Shown: positions 1 to 6,918, counted from the first letter of the stretch. The stretch: DNA of 7,838 nt from Shimia_B sp039198835 (GCA_039198835.1 JBCCTH010000133.1:1-7838); one strand, 5' to 3'. The notes: generated from the sequence alone by a model not told the origin. Numbers and translations are program-made.

Positions 1-449
1 AAAACATTTTCGATTTCCCAAAAAGCATTTATACCGGGTCGCGGCTGGTGTTGGATGTTGCTGTATCGCCTGACGAAGACCGGATTTACCTGATGGTCGA
101 TGACGAGAACCCTATTTGAGTGGTTGATCTGCAAAGGCCAGATGAGCCGTTGAAGATCGGAGGAAGGCTAAACGCAACGGCAGTCGCGGCTCTGTCTGAC
201 GATCTTTTCGCTATCGTTAATAACACAACATGCCGCCTTATAGTCTACCAGTCACCACCAGTAAGACAGCATGCCGTGACTGCGTATATTGGGCCAAAGT
301 CCTTTTGGGGCTTCAGATCCCCCGGCGCTAAATCATGTAATGTGACAAGCATGGCGCCGGTGATGGGCGAAACGGAATTGCTCATCGATTTTGAAGAGGG
401 ATCACCGACGCAGGTATCGATAACCTCTTTGAAACCGGCCCTAGAATGA
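1..449 (+). pseudogene. 3' part of a beta-propeller (YVTN/LVIVP-like) repeat protein, interrupted by an in-frame TGA
   Basis: The frame entering from the left edge (codons from base 3) reads through to TGA at 117-119, and the same frame stays open from 120 to the stop at 447-449. Both sides look like one protein. Before the stop comes a blade-like segment, LDVAVSPDEDRIYLMVDD, then ENPI. Straight after it comes VVDLQRPDEPLKIGG, the usual second half of such a blade (pattern 'VVDvsdPxxPvlvG'). A Trp (TGG) in place of TGA would give ENPIWVVDLQRP, a normal repeat junction. The product is therefore probably a propeller-repeat protein, extracytoplasmic in many relatives, whose 5' end lies outside the window. 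Function unknown. Base composition is clearly lower in GC than the genes to the right. The stop could be a real nonsense mutation or a G-to-A consensus error. An alternative is two separate ORFs. Confidence 0.55.
120..449 (+). CDS. Open downstream half of the interrupted propeller gene (hypothetical protein if translated alone)
   Basis: If TGA at 117-119 is a true stop, a 109-residue ORF begins with GTG at 120 directly behind it, in the same frame. I see no convincing Shine-Dalgarno sequence ahead of this GTG and no signal peptide. The sequence begins in the middle of a repeat blade (VVDLQRPDEPLKIGG), so an independent gene is unlikely. The remainder is beta-rich with hydrophobic/Gly patches (LIVYQSPP, YIGPKSFWGF, ETELLIDFEEG) and matches no family I can name. 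It is listed separately because an automatic annotation would call it as a stand-alone hypothetical protein. Confidence 0.35.
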   Translation: MVDLQRPDEPLKIGGRLNATAVAALSDDLFAIVNNTTCRLIVYQSPPVRQHAVTAYIGPKSFWGFRSPGAKSCNVTSMAPVMGETELLIDFEEGSPTQVSITSLKPALE

Positions 450-638
450 CGGTCAAAGGACTGCGCTATCGTTTAGCAAGGCAACTCTGATGCCTATTTC
501 CACGAATGTCCGCCCGGTGCGTTGCCCAAGCACATTGTACATCGTTAGCCAGAAAGTTGCGGTCTTAAATCCGGACCGGAAACTGGACATTATTCAAAGT
601 CCAGCGCTCGGCTAAAATCATCCAACGGAGGCTGAAAG
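450..638. other. Gene-free AT-richer spacer with two small inverted repeats
   Basis: About 190 bases lie between the propeller fragment and the katG hairpin, with no ORF that has coding character in either direction. Two small dyads sit close together: TCCGGACCGGA at 570-580, and CTGGAC at 583-588 pairing with GTCCAG at 599-604 across a 10-base loop. Neither is followed by a T-run, so I do not call a terminator. No tRNA, no insertion-sequence ends and no recognisable attachment site were seen. Confidence 0.4.
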
Positions 639-668
639 TGGTGGCCATGGCAGGTACCATGGCCACCA
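639..668 (-). terminator. Perfect 12-bp hairpin just after katG, possible terminator
   Basis: TGGTGGCCATGG (639-650) and CCATGGCCACCA (657-668) are exact reverse complements around a 6-base loop. Read on the katG strand, the stem begins six bases after the TGA stop and is followed by CTTTCAG. The stem is very stable, but the T-tract is short and broken, so intrinsic termination may be weak. An mRNA 3'-end stabiliser is an alternative. It coincides with the change from GC-rich katG to the AT-richer left end. Confidence 0.5.
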
Positions 669-674
669 AAAGGC

Positions 675-2855
675 TCAAGCCGCCAGATCGAAGCGATCTG
701 CCATCATCACCTTGTCCCAGGCGGCGACGAAGTCGCGGGCGAACTTTTCGGCGTTGTCGTCTTGGGCGTAGACCTCCGCGTAGCTGCGCAGGATCGAGTT
801 CGAGCCGAAGACGAGGTCGGCGCGCGTGGCTGTCCATTTGACGGCACCGGTGGCGCGGTCGCGGATCTCATAGCTGCCGTCATCAACGGGGTGCCAGCTA
901 TTGGCCATGTCGGTGAGGTTGACGAAGAAATCATTCGTCAACGCTCCGACACGGTCGCTGAAGACCCCGTGCTTGCCGCCGCCATGGTTCGTGCCCAGGA
1001 CACGCATGCCGCCGATCAGCGCCGTCATTTCCGCCCCCGTCAGGCCCATGAGCTGCGCGCGATCGAGCATCATCTCTTCGGGCGATACCGCGTAATCCTC
1101 TTTTGCCCAATTCCGGAAGCCGTCGGCCAGCGGTTCGAGCACATCGAAGCTCTCGGCATCGGTCATCTCGGCTGTGGCATCACCGCGCCCGGGCGCGAAA
1201 GGCACCTCAACCGACAATCCTGCCGCTGAAATCGCTTGTTCAAGGCCAACATTGCCAGCCAGTACAATCGTATCGGCAACAGAAGCGCCATGCTCTTCGG
1301 CGAGCAATTCGAGCGCATCGAGCACGCGGTTCAGGCGCTCTGGCTCGTTTCCAAGCCAGGAGCGTTGCGGCTCAAGGCGAATGCGCGCGCCATTTGCACC
1401 GCCGCGCTTGTCAGAGCCCCGATATGTGCGCGCGGCGTCCCAAGCCGTGGCGATGAGCTCATGCGCGGGCAGCCCCGTGGCCATGATGGCCGTTTTGAGG
1501 GCCTCCACATCATACTCTTTAGAACCCGCCGGAACGGGATCTTGCCAGATCAGATCCTCCTGGGGTGCATCGGGCCCCAGATAATTGACGCGTGGGCCCA
1601 TATCGCGGTGGCAGAGTTTGAACCAGGCACGGGCGAATGTATCGGCGAAGTAATCGGGATCAGCGCGGAAGCGCTGGCAGATTTCATTATAGACAGGGTC
1701 AACCCGCATCGCCATGTCGGCATCTGTCATGATCACGCGGGTGCGCTTGGTTGGGTCGCTGGCATCAACCGGCATGACATCTTCGGGCATGTCCACCGGT
1801 TCCCATTGCCACGCGCCGGCCGGAGATTTGCGCAATTCCCACTCGTAATCAAAGAGATAGTCGAAATATCCCATGTCCCATTTGGTGGGTTCGCGCGTCC
1901 AGGCGCCCTCAATGCCCGAGGTGAAGGCGTTTGACGCTTTTCCCTCCTGGGCCGGATTGGCCCAACCGAAGCCTTGCGCCTCAAGGCCGCCGCTCTCGGG
2001 CTCGACGCCGATACTCTCGCCCGAGCCATTGCCATGGGCCTTGCCGACAGTATGGCCGCCGCAGGTGAGCGCGGCTGTCTCTTCATCATTCATCGCCATG
2101 CGCGCGAAAGTCTCGCGCACATGCATCGCGGTGTGGGCCGGGTTGGGCTGGCCGTTGATGCCCTCAGGATTGACGTAAATCAGCCCCATATGCACCGCTG
2201 CGAGCGGGTTCTCGAGCGTGGCGGCATCGTCGATGTCATCATAGCGGTTCTCGGACGGCGCGAGCCATTCATTCTCTTCGCCCCAATAAACATCTGTTTC
2301 AGGGCCCCAGATATCTTCGCGGCCAAACCCGAAGCCAAAGGTTTTGAGGCCCATGCTTTCATACGCCACGGTCCCCGAAAGCAGGATCAGATCAGCCCAG
2401 CTCAGCTTATTGCCATACTTCTTCTTGATCGGCCAAAGGAGACGGCGCGCCTTGTCGAGGCTGGCATTGTCGGGCCAAGAGTTGAGCGGAGCGAAGCGGA
2501 TATTGCCGCCCGCGCCGCCGCCACGGCCATCGGAGACCCGGTAGGAGCCCGCGGAATGCCAAGCGAGGCGAATGAACAGGCCGCCGTAATGGCCCCAATC
2601 GGCCGGCCACCAAGGCTGACTTTCGGTCATGAGCGCCTCAAGATCAGCTTTGAGCGCAGTGAAATCGAGCGTCTTGACGGCATCGCGATAAGAGAAATCG
2701 CGATCCATGGGATCAACGCGCGCGCCTTTCTGATGCAAAATATCGAGATTGAGCGATTTGGGCCACCATTTGGTAACGGAGGGCTTGGTGAGCGCGGTGT
2801 TGCCGCCATGGGCGACGGGGCACCCGCCGGTGAAGGAAGGGGAGTTTCCGTCCAT
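675..2855 (-). CDS. katG: Catalase-peroxidase KatG (hydroperoxidase I)
   Basis: 726-aa heme enzyme, full family length, decomposing H2O2 by catalase and peroxidase chemistry. The N-terminal heme domain shows the distal triad R96, W99 and H100 in IRLAWHSAGSYR. The other partners of the Trp-Tyr-Met crosslink are Y227 (GLIYVNPEG) and M253 (FARMAMNDEE). The proximal heme ligand is H268 (CGGHTVGKAHG). The C-terminal half (about 430-726) is the duplicated, heme-free peroxidase-like domain, with SDKRGGANGARIRL and NHGGGKHGVFSD. The ATG at 2853-2855 is preceded by GAGAGG with 8-base spacing. There is no signal peptide (N-terminal GCPVAHGG is usual for the family), so it is cytoplasmic. Oddity: the conserved mobile Arg before YLGP (RYLGP in M. 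tuberculosis and E. coli KatG, as I recall) is Asn424 here (GPRVNYLGP). Upstream spacing of 104 bases and a regulatory box suggest its own promoter. Confidence 0.98.
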   Translation of the reverse strand: MDGNSPSFTGGCPVAHGGNTALTKPSVTKWWPKSLNLDILHQKGARVDPMDRDFSYRDAVKTLDFTALKADLEALMTESQPWWPADWGHYGGLFIRLAWHSAGSYRVSDGRGGGAGGNIRFAPLNSWPDNASLDKARRLLWPIKKKYGNKLSWADLILLSGTVAYESMGLKTFGFGFGREDIWGPETDVYWGEENEWLAPSENRYDDIDDAATLENPLAAVHMGLIYVNPEGINGQPNPAHTAMHVRETFARMAMNDEETAALTCGGHTVGKAHGNGSGESIGVEPESGGLEAQGFGWANPAQEGKASNAFTSGIEGAWTREPTKWDMGYFDYLFDYEWELRKSPAGAWQWEPVDMPEDVMPVDASDPTKRTRVIMTDADMAMRVDPVYNEICQRFRADPDYFADTFARAWFKLCHRDMGPRVNYLGPDAPQEDLIWQDPVPAGSKEYDVEALKTAIMATGLPAHELIATAWDAARTYRGSDKRGGANGARIRLEPQRSWLGNEPERLNRVLDALELLAEEHGASVADTIVLAGNVGLEQAISAAGLSVEVPFAPGRGDATAEMTDAESFDVLEPLADGFRNWAKEDYAVSPEEMMLDRAQLMGLTGAEMTALIGGMRVLGTNHGGGKHGVFSDRVGALTNDFFVNLTDMANSWHPVDDGSYEIRDRATGAVKWTATRADLVFGSNSILRSYAEVYAQDDNAEKFARDFVAAWDKVMMADRFDLAA

Positions 2856-2863
2856 AAAACTGA

Positions 2864-2869
2864 CCTCTC
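2864..2869 (-). promoter_or_regulatory. Shine-Dalgarno site of katG
   Basis: Read on the - strand this is GAGAGG, placed 8 bases before the ATG at 2855-2853. It supports that start codon over any internal Met. Confidence 0.6.
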
Positions 2870-2930
2870 GCTGCGTTCGTGTCGTGGCAAAGGCGCAAGG
2901 GATAATCCCGTGCGTTTCACACAGGTATAA

Positions 2931-2945
2931 TTAGAATCATTCCAA
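2931..2945 (-). promoter_or_regulatory. 7-1-7 inverted repeat (Fur-superfamily/PerR- or Irr-like box) upstream of katG
   Basis: TTAGAATCATTCCAA is an inverted repeat of TTAGAAT around one central C, with one mismatch out of seven. The 7-1-7 architecture is that of PerR boxes (B. subtilis consensus TTATAATnATTATAA). Related TTAGAA/TTCTAA dyads are used by other Fur-superfamily regulators, such as Irr in alphaproteobacteria. It lies 76 bases before the katG start codon. A weak promoter could straddle it: TTGCCT (2954-2949) and TATACC (2929-2924), though the 19-base spacing is long. Binding here would block katG transcription. Peroxide- or iron-responsive repression of katG is my inference, and no regulator gene is in the window. 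Confidence 0.55.
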
Positions 2946-2959
2946 GAAAGGCAAGACGT

Positions 2960-4255
2960 TCAGAGCAGTCGCACCTTCAATTTCGTGATCCGGTTGGCTT
3001 CTTTCTCGATCACCTCGAAGCGAAAGCCATGGAAGCTGAAAACTTGACCAACAACGGGGATCATTTGAGCCTCATGGATAACCAGGCCCGCGACCGTGTT
3101 GGCCTCTTCATCGGGGAGGCTCCAGTCATGGGCGCGGTTGAGATCACGGATGGTCATGGAGCCATCGACCAGATACTGGCCATCATCTGTCGCGGCGACT
3201 TCTTCTTCGGCCTGGTCGAACTCATCGGTGATTTCGCCCACGATCTCTTCGAGGATATCTTCGAGCGTCAGAAGGCCCTGCAACGAGCCATATTCATCGA
3301 CGACGAGCGCGAAATGCGCGCGGCGGCGCAGAAACTCGCGCATCTGATCATCGAGTGTCGTCGTTTCAGGCACAAAATACGGCTCCATGGCGACATCGAG
3401 CACGTCAAATTCTTCGATATCCTTGCGCACGAGCTTGTCCATCGCACGCGCGAGGTCTTTGGCGTGGATGATCCCCACGATGTTCTCAGGATCCTCGCGG
3501 AAGAGGGGCAGGCGGGTATGGCGGCTTTGAAGCGCCGCTGAAAGGATCTCTCCGGGCGCGAGCGCGACATCGATCATCTCAATGGACGAGCGATGGAGCA
3601 TGATCTCTTCCACGGTCCGCTCCGCGAGATCGAGCGCGCCTAAAATCCTGTCGCGATCTTCTTTTTCGACGATGCCTTCCTGCTGACCAAGAGACAGAGC
3701 GCCCGCGATCTCTTCGCGCACAGCCAGCACATTGGCCCCGGGATCGATTTGAACGCCAAAGAGCCTGAGAACCCCGCGCACGAGAAGGCGCACCGCGCGC
3801 ACGATGGGCGAGAAGACCGTGACAATGACCGAGATCGGCCGCGCAACGGCGGAGGCCGCCGTTTCAGCGTTCGTGATGGCATAGGTCTTCGGCAAGACTT
3901 CGGCGAAAATCAAAACAAGGAGCGTCATCACGAGCGTCGCAAGCGCGACGCCGCTTTCCCCGAACGCGCGCGTGAAAAGAGCGGTCGCCAGCGATGTGGC
4001 GAGAATATTGACGAGGTTATTGCCCAAAAGAACCGATCCGATGAGCCGCTCGCTATCATCGGTGATCTTGAGCGCCTGCGCTGCCCCGCGTGAGCCTTTA
4101 TCGGCCTGCGATCTGAGCTTGCCGCGCGAGGCGGCTGTGAGCGCGGTCTCAGACCCCGAAAAGAAGCCTGATAACACAAGTAAGAAGAGGATAGCGCCCG
4201 CGGTTATCCAAAAGGCGGTGTCGAAGGTGGATGCCGGATCAGCCATGGCGCGCAT
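2960..4255 (-). CDS. CNNM (DUF21)/CBS-pair/CorC-domain membrane protein, HlyC/CorC (CorB-like) family
   Basis: 431-aa inner-membrane protein of the family formerly called 'hemolysin TlyC/CorC'. CorB/CNNM members are linked to Mg2+ (and Co2+) efflux or homeostasis. The N-terminal CNNM domain has hydrophobic segments at about 13-33, 71-94, 102-121 and 139-160. It carries the family signatures GSETALTAASR (34-44), GNNLVNILATSLAT (78-91) and AEVLPKTYA (118-126). A CBS pair follows at about 220-275 and 288-345, the second with VVDEYGSLQGLLTLEDILEE. The acidic linker EEEVAA precedes the C-terminal CorC_HlyC domain (about 360-431, with DEEANTVAGLV). The start may be ATG at 4255 (MRAMADP) or the in-frame ATG at 4246 (MADP). 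Neither has a clear Shine-Dalgarno. It lies 92 bases downstream of xerD on the same strand and may be read from that transcript. Domain assignment is firm; the transported ion is not shown by the sequence. Confidence 0.93.
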   Translation of the reverse strand: MRAMADPASTFDTAFWITAGAILFLLVLSGFFSGSETALTAASRGKLRSQADKGSRGAAQALKITDDSERLIGSVLLGNNLVNILATSLATALFTRAFGESGVALATLVMTLLVLIFAEVLPKTYAITNAETAASAVARPISVIVTVFSPIVRAVRLLVRGVLRLFGVQIDPGANVLAVREEIAGALSLGQQEGIVEKEDRDRILGALDLAERTVEEIMLHRSSIEMIDVALAPGEILSAALQSRHTRLPLFREDPENIVGIIHAKDLARAMDKLVRKDIEEFDVLDVAMEPYFVPETTTLDDQMREFLRRRAHFALVVDEYGSLQGLLTLEDILEEIVGEITDEFDQAEEEVAATDDGQYLVDGSMTIRDLNRAHDWSLPDEEANTVAGLVIHEAQMIPVVGQVFSFHGFRFEVIEKEANRITKLKVRLL

Positions 4256-4347
4256 ATGCGCCGGGTTGAGAGGCCTGGCAAGGGGCTTGGGCGCATGAGG
4301 CTCCGCTTACCCGTCTGCCCCATAGGCGCGGACCATGGCCGGGTGGG
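4256..4347. other. Spacer between xerD stop and the CNNM/CBS gene
   Basis: 92 bases without a gene. There is no strong hairpin followed by T residues, so there is no evidence that transcription stops after xerD. The 12-base palindrome GCGCATATGCGC (4250-4261) overlaps the first start codon of the CNNM/CBS gene and could affect its translation, but it may be chance in GC-rich DNA. Confidence 0.3.
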
Positions 4348-5253
4348 CTACCTTGCGAGAGGGTGGTGATCGAGCACAAGGTCGCGCAGGCGCTCTTCAA
4401 GGACATGCGTGTAAATCTCTGTCGTCGCAACATCGGCATGGCCAAGCAGGGTTTGGATCGCGCGCAGATCGGCCCCGTTTTCGAGCAGGTGGGTCGCGAA
4501 GGCATGGCGCAGGGTGTGAGGCGTCACATCTGCCGCTGAAACGCCCGCAGCGACCGCAATGTCCTTGATCATCATGTAGAATGCATGGCGGGTCAGGTGG
4601 CCTGTTTTGCCGCGAGAGGCGAACAGAAAGCGCGGGCTCGGGCCATCTTGCGCATCGATATGGGCGATCCAGGCGGTGAGCGCGTCGCGCGCGGGCGCTG
4701 AAAGCGGCACCAGCCTTTCCTTACCGCCCTTGCCGCTCACAAGAAGCATCCTTGGGTCTCCGCGGGCGGTATTCAGGGGAAGCGAGACAAGCTCGCTCAC
4801 GCGCATGCCTGTCGCGTAAAGCAGCTCCATCAAACAGGTCGCGCGCAGGCGCTTGGCTTCAGTTTTGCCATGGGCGCGCGCGGCGCTCAAAAGCGCTTCC
4901 ACATCTTCCAACCGCAGCGTCTTGGGCAGGCGCGCGGCTCTGCCGGGCCCCTTGATCTGGATCGCGGGGTTATCGCCGCGCAAGCCTTCCTCGAAAGCGA
5001 AGCGATAGAGCTGTTTGAGCGCTGAAAGCCGCCGGGCGCGGGTGGCTTTCGAAAGGCCCTGCGCGTCGCAATGGATGAGATAGCCCTCGATATCGGCCTT
5101 TGTCGCCTGCGCGAAACCGAGGCCGCGCGTGCCAAGCCAGGCGCTTGCGTCACTCAGATCGCGCGCATAGGCGAGTTGCGTGTTCTCGGCGGCATCAAGC
5201 TCTGCCGCGTGCGCTTCGATGAAGCTCTGGATCATCCGCGCGTCGTATGTCAT
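4348..5253 (-). CDS. xerD: Tyrosine recombinase XerD
   Basis: 301-aa site-specific recombinase, the normal Xer length. With XerC it resolves chromosome dimers at dif, a step tied to FtsK and cell division. The N-terminal SAM-like core-binding domain (about 5-95) contains NTQLAYARDLSDASAWL. The C-terminal catalytic domain (about 110-295) has a complete active site: R151 (YATGMRVSEL), K175 (SGKGGKER), H246 and R249 (TPHTLRHAFATHLL), H272 (LLGHADVATTEIYTH) and nucleophile Y281. The ending LVLDHHPLAR resembles the XerD tail (HHPRA in E. coli), which favours XerD over XerC. The ATG at 5251-5253 overlaps the TGA of the upstream gene as ATGA, suggesting translational coupling. No phage or integron features are nearby, so it is taken as the housekeeping recombinase. 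Confidence 0.94.
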   Translation of the reverse strand: MTYDARMIQSFIEAHAAELDAAENTQLAYARDLSDASAWLGTRGLGFAQATKADIEGYLIHCDAQGLSKATRARRLSALKQLYRFAFEEGLRGDNPAIQIKGPGRAARLPKTLRLEDVEALLSAARAHGKTEAKRLRATCLMELLYATGMRVSELVSLPLNTARGDPRMLLVSGKGGKERLVPLSAPARDALTAWIAHIDAQDGPSPRFLFASRGKTGHLTRHAFYMMIKDIAVAAGVSAADVTPHTLRHAFATHLLENGADLRAIQTLLGHADVATTEIYTHVLEERLRDLVLDHHPLAR

Positions 5254-6782
5254 GGCGCGATCAAGAGGTGGAGCGCAGCTTGCCGCGCGGTGCTTTCAAG
5301 CCCCATGGCGCGCAGCGAAGCCAGGGCAGGGGCCAGGCTCGAAAGATCGCCTTGCGCGGCGGCTTCAATCTCGCCCAGGGCCTTGAGAATGCGCAGACCG
5401 AGCGGTGCCGCTGCGTTATCTGTGGCGGGCGCTGGCTCGTCCGCGCCAAACCCGCGCGCGATGGCTGCCTCGAGCGCGCCACTTACTGAGATGTCCGAGA
5501 CATCGCCAAAAGACACTGCGCGCCAAAAGGCAGGGGCCTGTGCGCCTGTCATCTCAAATCGGTCCGACAAAAAAAGAAGCTTGTCGCGGATCTCGGCGGC
5601 GCGGCCGGGAAGCTTCATCTCCCCATCAAGCGCGGGGGCGGCGATTGCCGCGAGCACGGGCGCCAGGCCCAAGGGGGCCATCGCCTCCCAGGCTTGCGGC
5701 AAGGCTTCGCCGAGCTCGCGCGCATCGCCCGCTGTCAGCGCTTCATCAAGCGCCTGGATGGCGGACGCGCGATCCCAGACGCCGCCGGATGCGGCGGGCC
5801 TGCGCTGAGTATAGAGCCCCAAAAGAAGATTGGGTGAAACGGCACCGGTGCGTGCCAGGCGCTCGGCGGCCTCAAGCTGCGCTTTCCAGCCCATCTCGGC
5901 GCGCAGATCATTATGGGCGAAAAGGCGCGGCAAACCCTGCGTCGAAAGCGGCTCGCCGATGGCTTCTCGCAGCCTCAAGGCAAGCGGCGTGACCGGCGCA
6001 TCGCCCAGATCGGGCGCACCAGCATCTGCGAGTTCCGGCTCTAAAAACTGCGCGAGAAGTTCAGACATCCCCGGCGGTATGTCGCCCAGGAGCGTCGCGG
6101 TTTGAAGCGAGAGCGCCGCCGCGTTCCAGTCGCCCGTGCGCGCCAGGCAAAAAATGCGCGCTTCAAGGCCTTGCATCAAAGACGCGTCCGCGCGCAGCAT
6201 CGCGCAGGCGCGATCTTCGGAACTGTTGACGAGCGCGAGATCGAAAAAGACGGCGAAACCCTCTTCAGTCATCGGATCGAGTGTCTCTAGAAGCGCGCCA
6301 GCCTCAGAGACAAAACCGAGCTGCACCAGCCTCTGGGCGCGGTAAACGGCAAACCCGTTTTCGCTAAACCCAAATGGAGCGGCCGCCGCTGCCAGGAGAA
6401 GCCGGTTGCGCAAAGAGGCCACGGGTTGCAACGCTTCATCTGGCAAAGCTGCAAGCGCCCGCGTCAGCGCCTCTGCCGTCGCGCCTTGCCAGAGGGTCGG
6501 CGGGAGGCCGCTTGCCGCCGCGCCAAGGAGGCCGAGACCTGCGCCATCGTCACCGGCCAGCGGTTTTGCCTCGACGGCGGGTGTTGCCGCGCTTTGCGTG
6601 ATCGGTGTCTCAAGCGAAAGCGCGTCTTCGCCGAGCGCCTCTTCAGGGGTAACCTCATTGAGCCAATCGATGGCCGACCGCGGCACCTCAAGCGCGCCGT
6701 CAGCAGCTTGCGCGCCCGCGAGGGCGGGACAGACGCAAAGCGCCAGCGCCGAAAGACAAAGGCCCGCCCTAGTCAAGATCAA
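5250..6782 (-). CDS. Exported Ala-rich helical protein of unknown function, coupled to xerD
   Basis: 510 aa with a typical signal peptide: short n-region MILTRAG, hydrophobic LCLSALALCVCPALA, then a likely cleavage at AGAQA-ADG. No lipobox and no further membrane span, so periplasmic or secreted. I recognise no catalytic motif. The mature part is rich in Ala, Leu, Glu and Gly and appears almost wholly alpha-helical. Short helix pairs such as RAQRLVQLGFVSEAGALLETL and ARIFCLARTGDWNAAALSLQTA suggest a TPR/Sel1-like solenoid. The start is probably TTG (6780-6782), overlapping the 49-aa gene by 14 bases. A second TTG lies at 6776-6774, and no ATG precedes the signal peptide. Its stop overlaps the xerD ATG. 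Similar Ala-rich proteins sit near xerD/aroK in Rhodobacterales, to my recollection, sometimes with an unhelpful 'antifreeze' label. Function unknown. Confidence 0.85.
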   Translation of the reverse strand: MILTRAGLCLSALALCVCPALAGAQAADGALEVPRSAIDWLNEVTPEEALGEDALSLETPITQSAATPAVEAKPLAGDDGAGLGLLGAAASGLPPTLWQGATAEALTRALAALPDEALQPVASLRNRLLLAAAAAPFGFSENGFAVYRAQRLVQLGFVSEAGALLETLDPMTEEGFAVFFDLALVNSSEDRACAMLRADASLMQGLEARIFCLARTGDWNAAALSLQTATLLGDIPPGMSELLAQFLEPELADAGAPDLGDAPVTPLALRLREAIGEPLSTQGLPRLFAHNDLRAEMGWKAQLEAAERLARTGAVSPNLLLGLYTQRRPAASGGVWDRASAIQALDEALTAGDARELGEALPQAWEAMAPLGLAPVLAAIAAPALDGEMKLPGRAAEIRDKLLFLSDRFEMTGAQAPAFWRAVSFGDVSDISVSGALEAAIARGFGADEPAPATDNAAAPLGLRILKALGEIEAAAQGDLSSLAPALASLRAMGLESTARQAALHLLIAP

Positions 6783-6918
6783 GCTCGACCGGGATCGTCA
6801 CCGTTTCTTGCGGTGGGATAAAATCAGCCCCCAGAAACGGGCCCACATAGGCATAGGCCACGAGCCCGAACGCGGCCAGGATCGTCGCGTAAATCAGAAG
6901 TTTGATGATGCGCCACAT
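6769..6918 (-). CDS. Small single-span membrane protein (49 aa), unknown function
   Basis: Reading from ATG (6916-6918) to TAG (6769-6771) gives 49 residues. A basic start (MWRIIK) precedes one hydrophobic segment at about 7-28 (LLIYATILAAFGLVAYAYVG). A short acidic, Pro-containing tail follows, GADFIPPQETVTIPVELDLD. Charge distribution predicts the N-terminus inside and the tail in the periplasm. GGAG sits 8 bases before the ATG, a good ribosome-binding site. It is the first gene of the leftward operon and overlaps the start of the 510-aa secreted protein by 14 bases. Clean composition, the Shine-Dalgarno and the coupling make it a real gene despite its length. I recall comparable peptides at this locus in Rhodobacterales but know no function. 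Confidence 0.8.
   Translation of the reverse strand: MWRIIKLLIYATILAAFGLVAYAYVGPFLGADFIPPQETVTIPVELDLD

Noticed and set aside
117..145. TGA at 117 as a selenocysteine codon, with a small stem (ATCTG/CAGAT) just downstream
   Set aside because: The stem is only 5 bp, the protein context is a propeller blade rather than a redox site, and a Trp-to-stop change explains it more simply.
570..604. Two small dyads in the left spacer as a terminator or IS end
   Set aside because: The stems are short (5-6 bp), there is no T-run, there are no flanking direct repeats and no transposase fragment.
1236..2930. Long forward ORFs antisense to katG (1236-1934, 1974-2930)
   Set aside because: These are typical antisense shadows in GC-rich DNA. 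The - strand encodes a full KatG with all active-site residues.
4348..5253. Recombinase as integrase of a mobile element
   Set aside because: It has XerD length and a XerD-like tail, and sits in a housekeeping neighbourhood with no tRNA, att repeats or cargo genes.
5071..5992. Forward Arg/Ala/Ser-rich ORFs over xerD and the secreted protein gene
   Set aside because: They are low-complexity shadow translations with no motifs, opposite a coherent operon.
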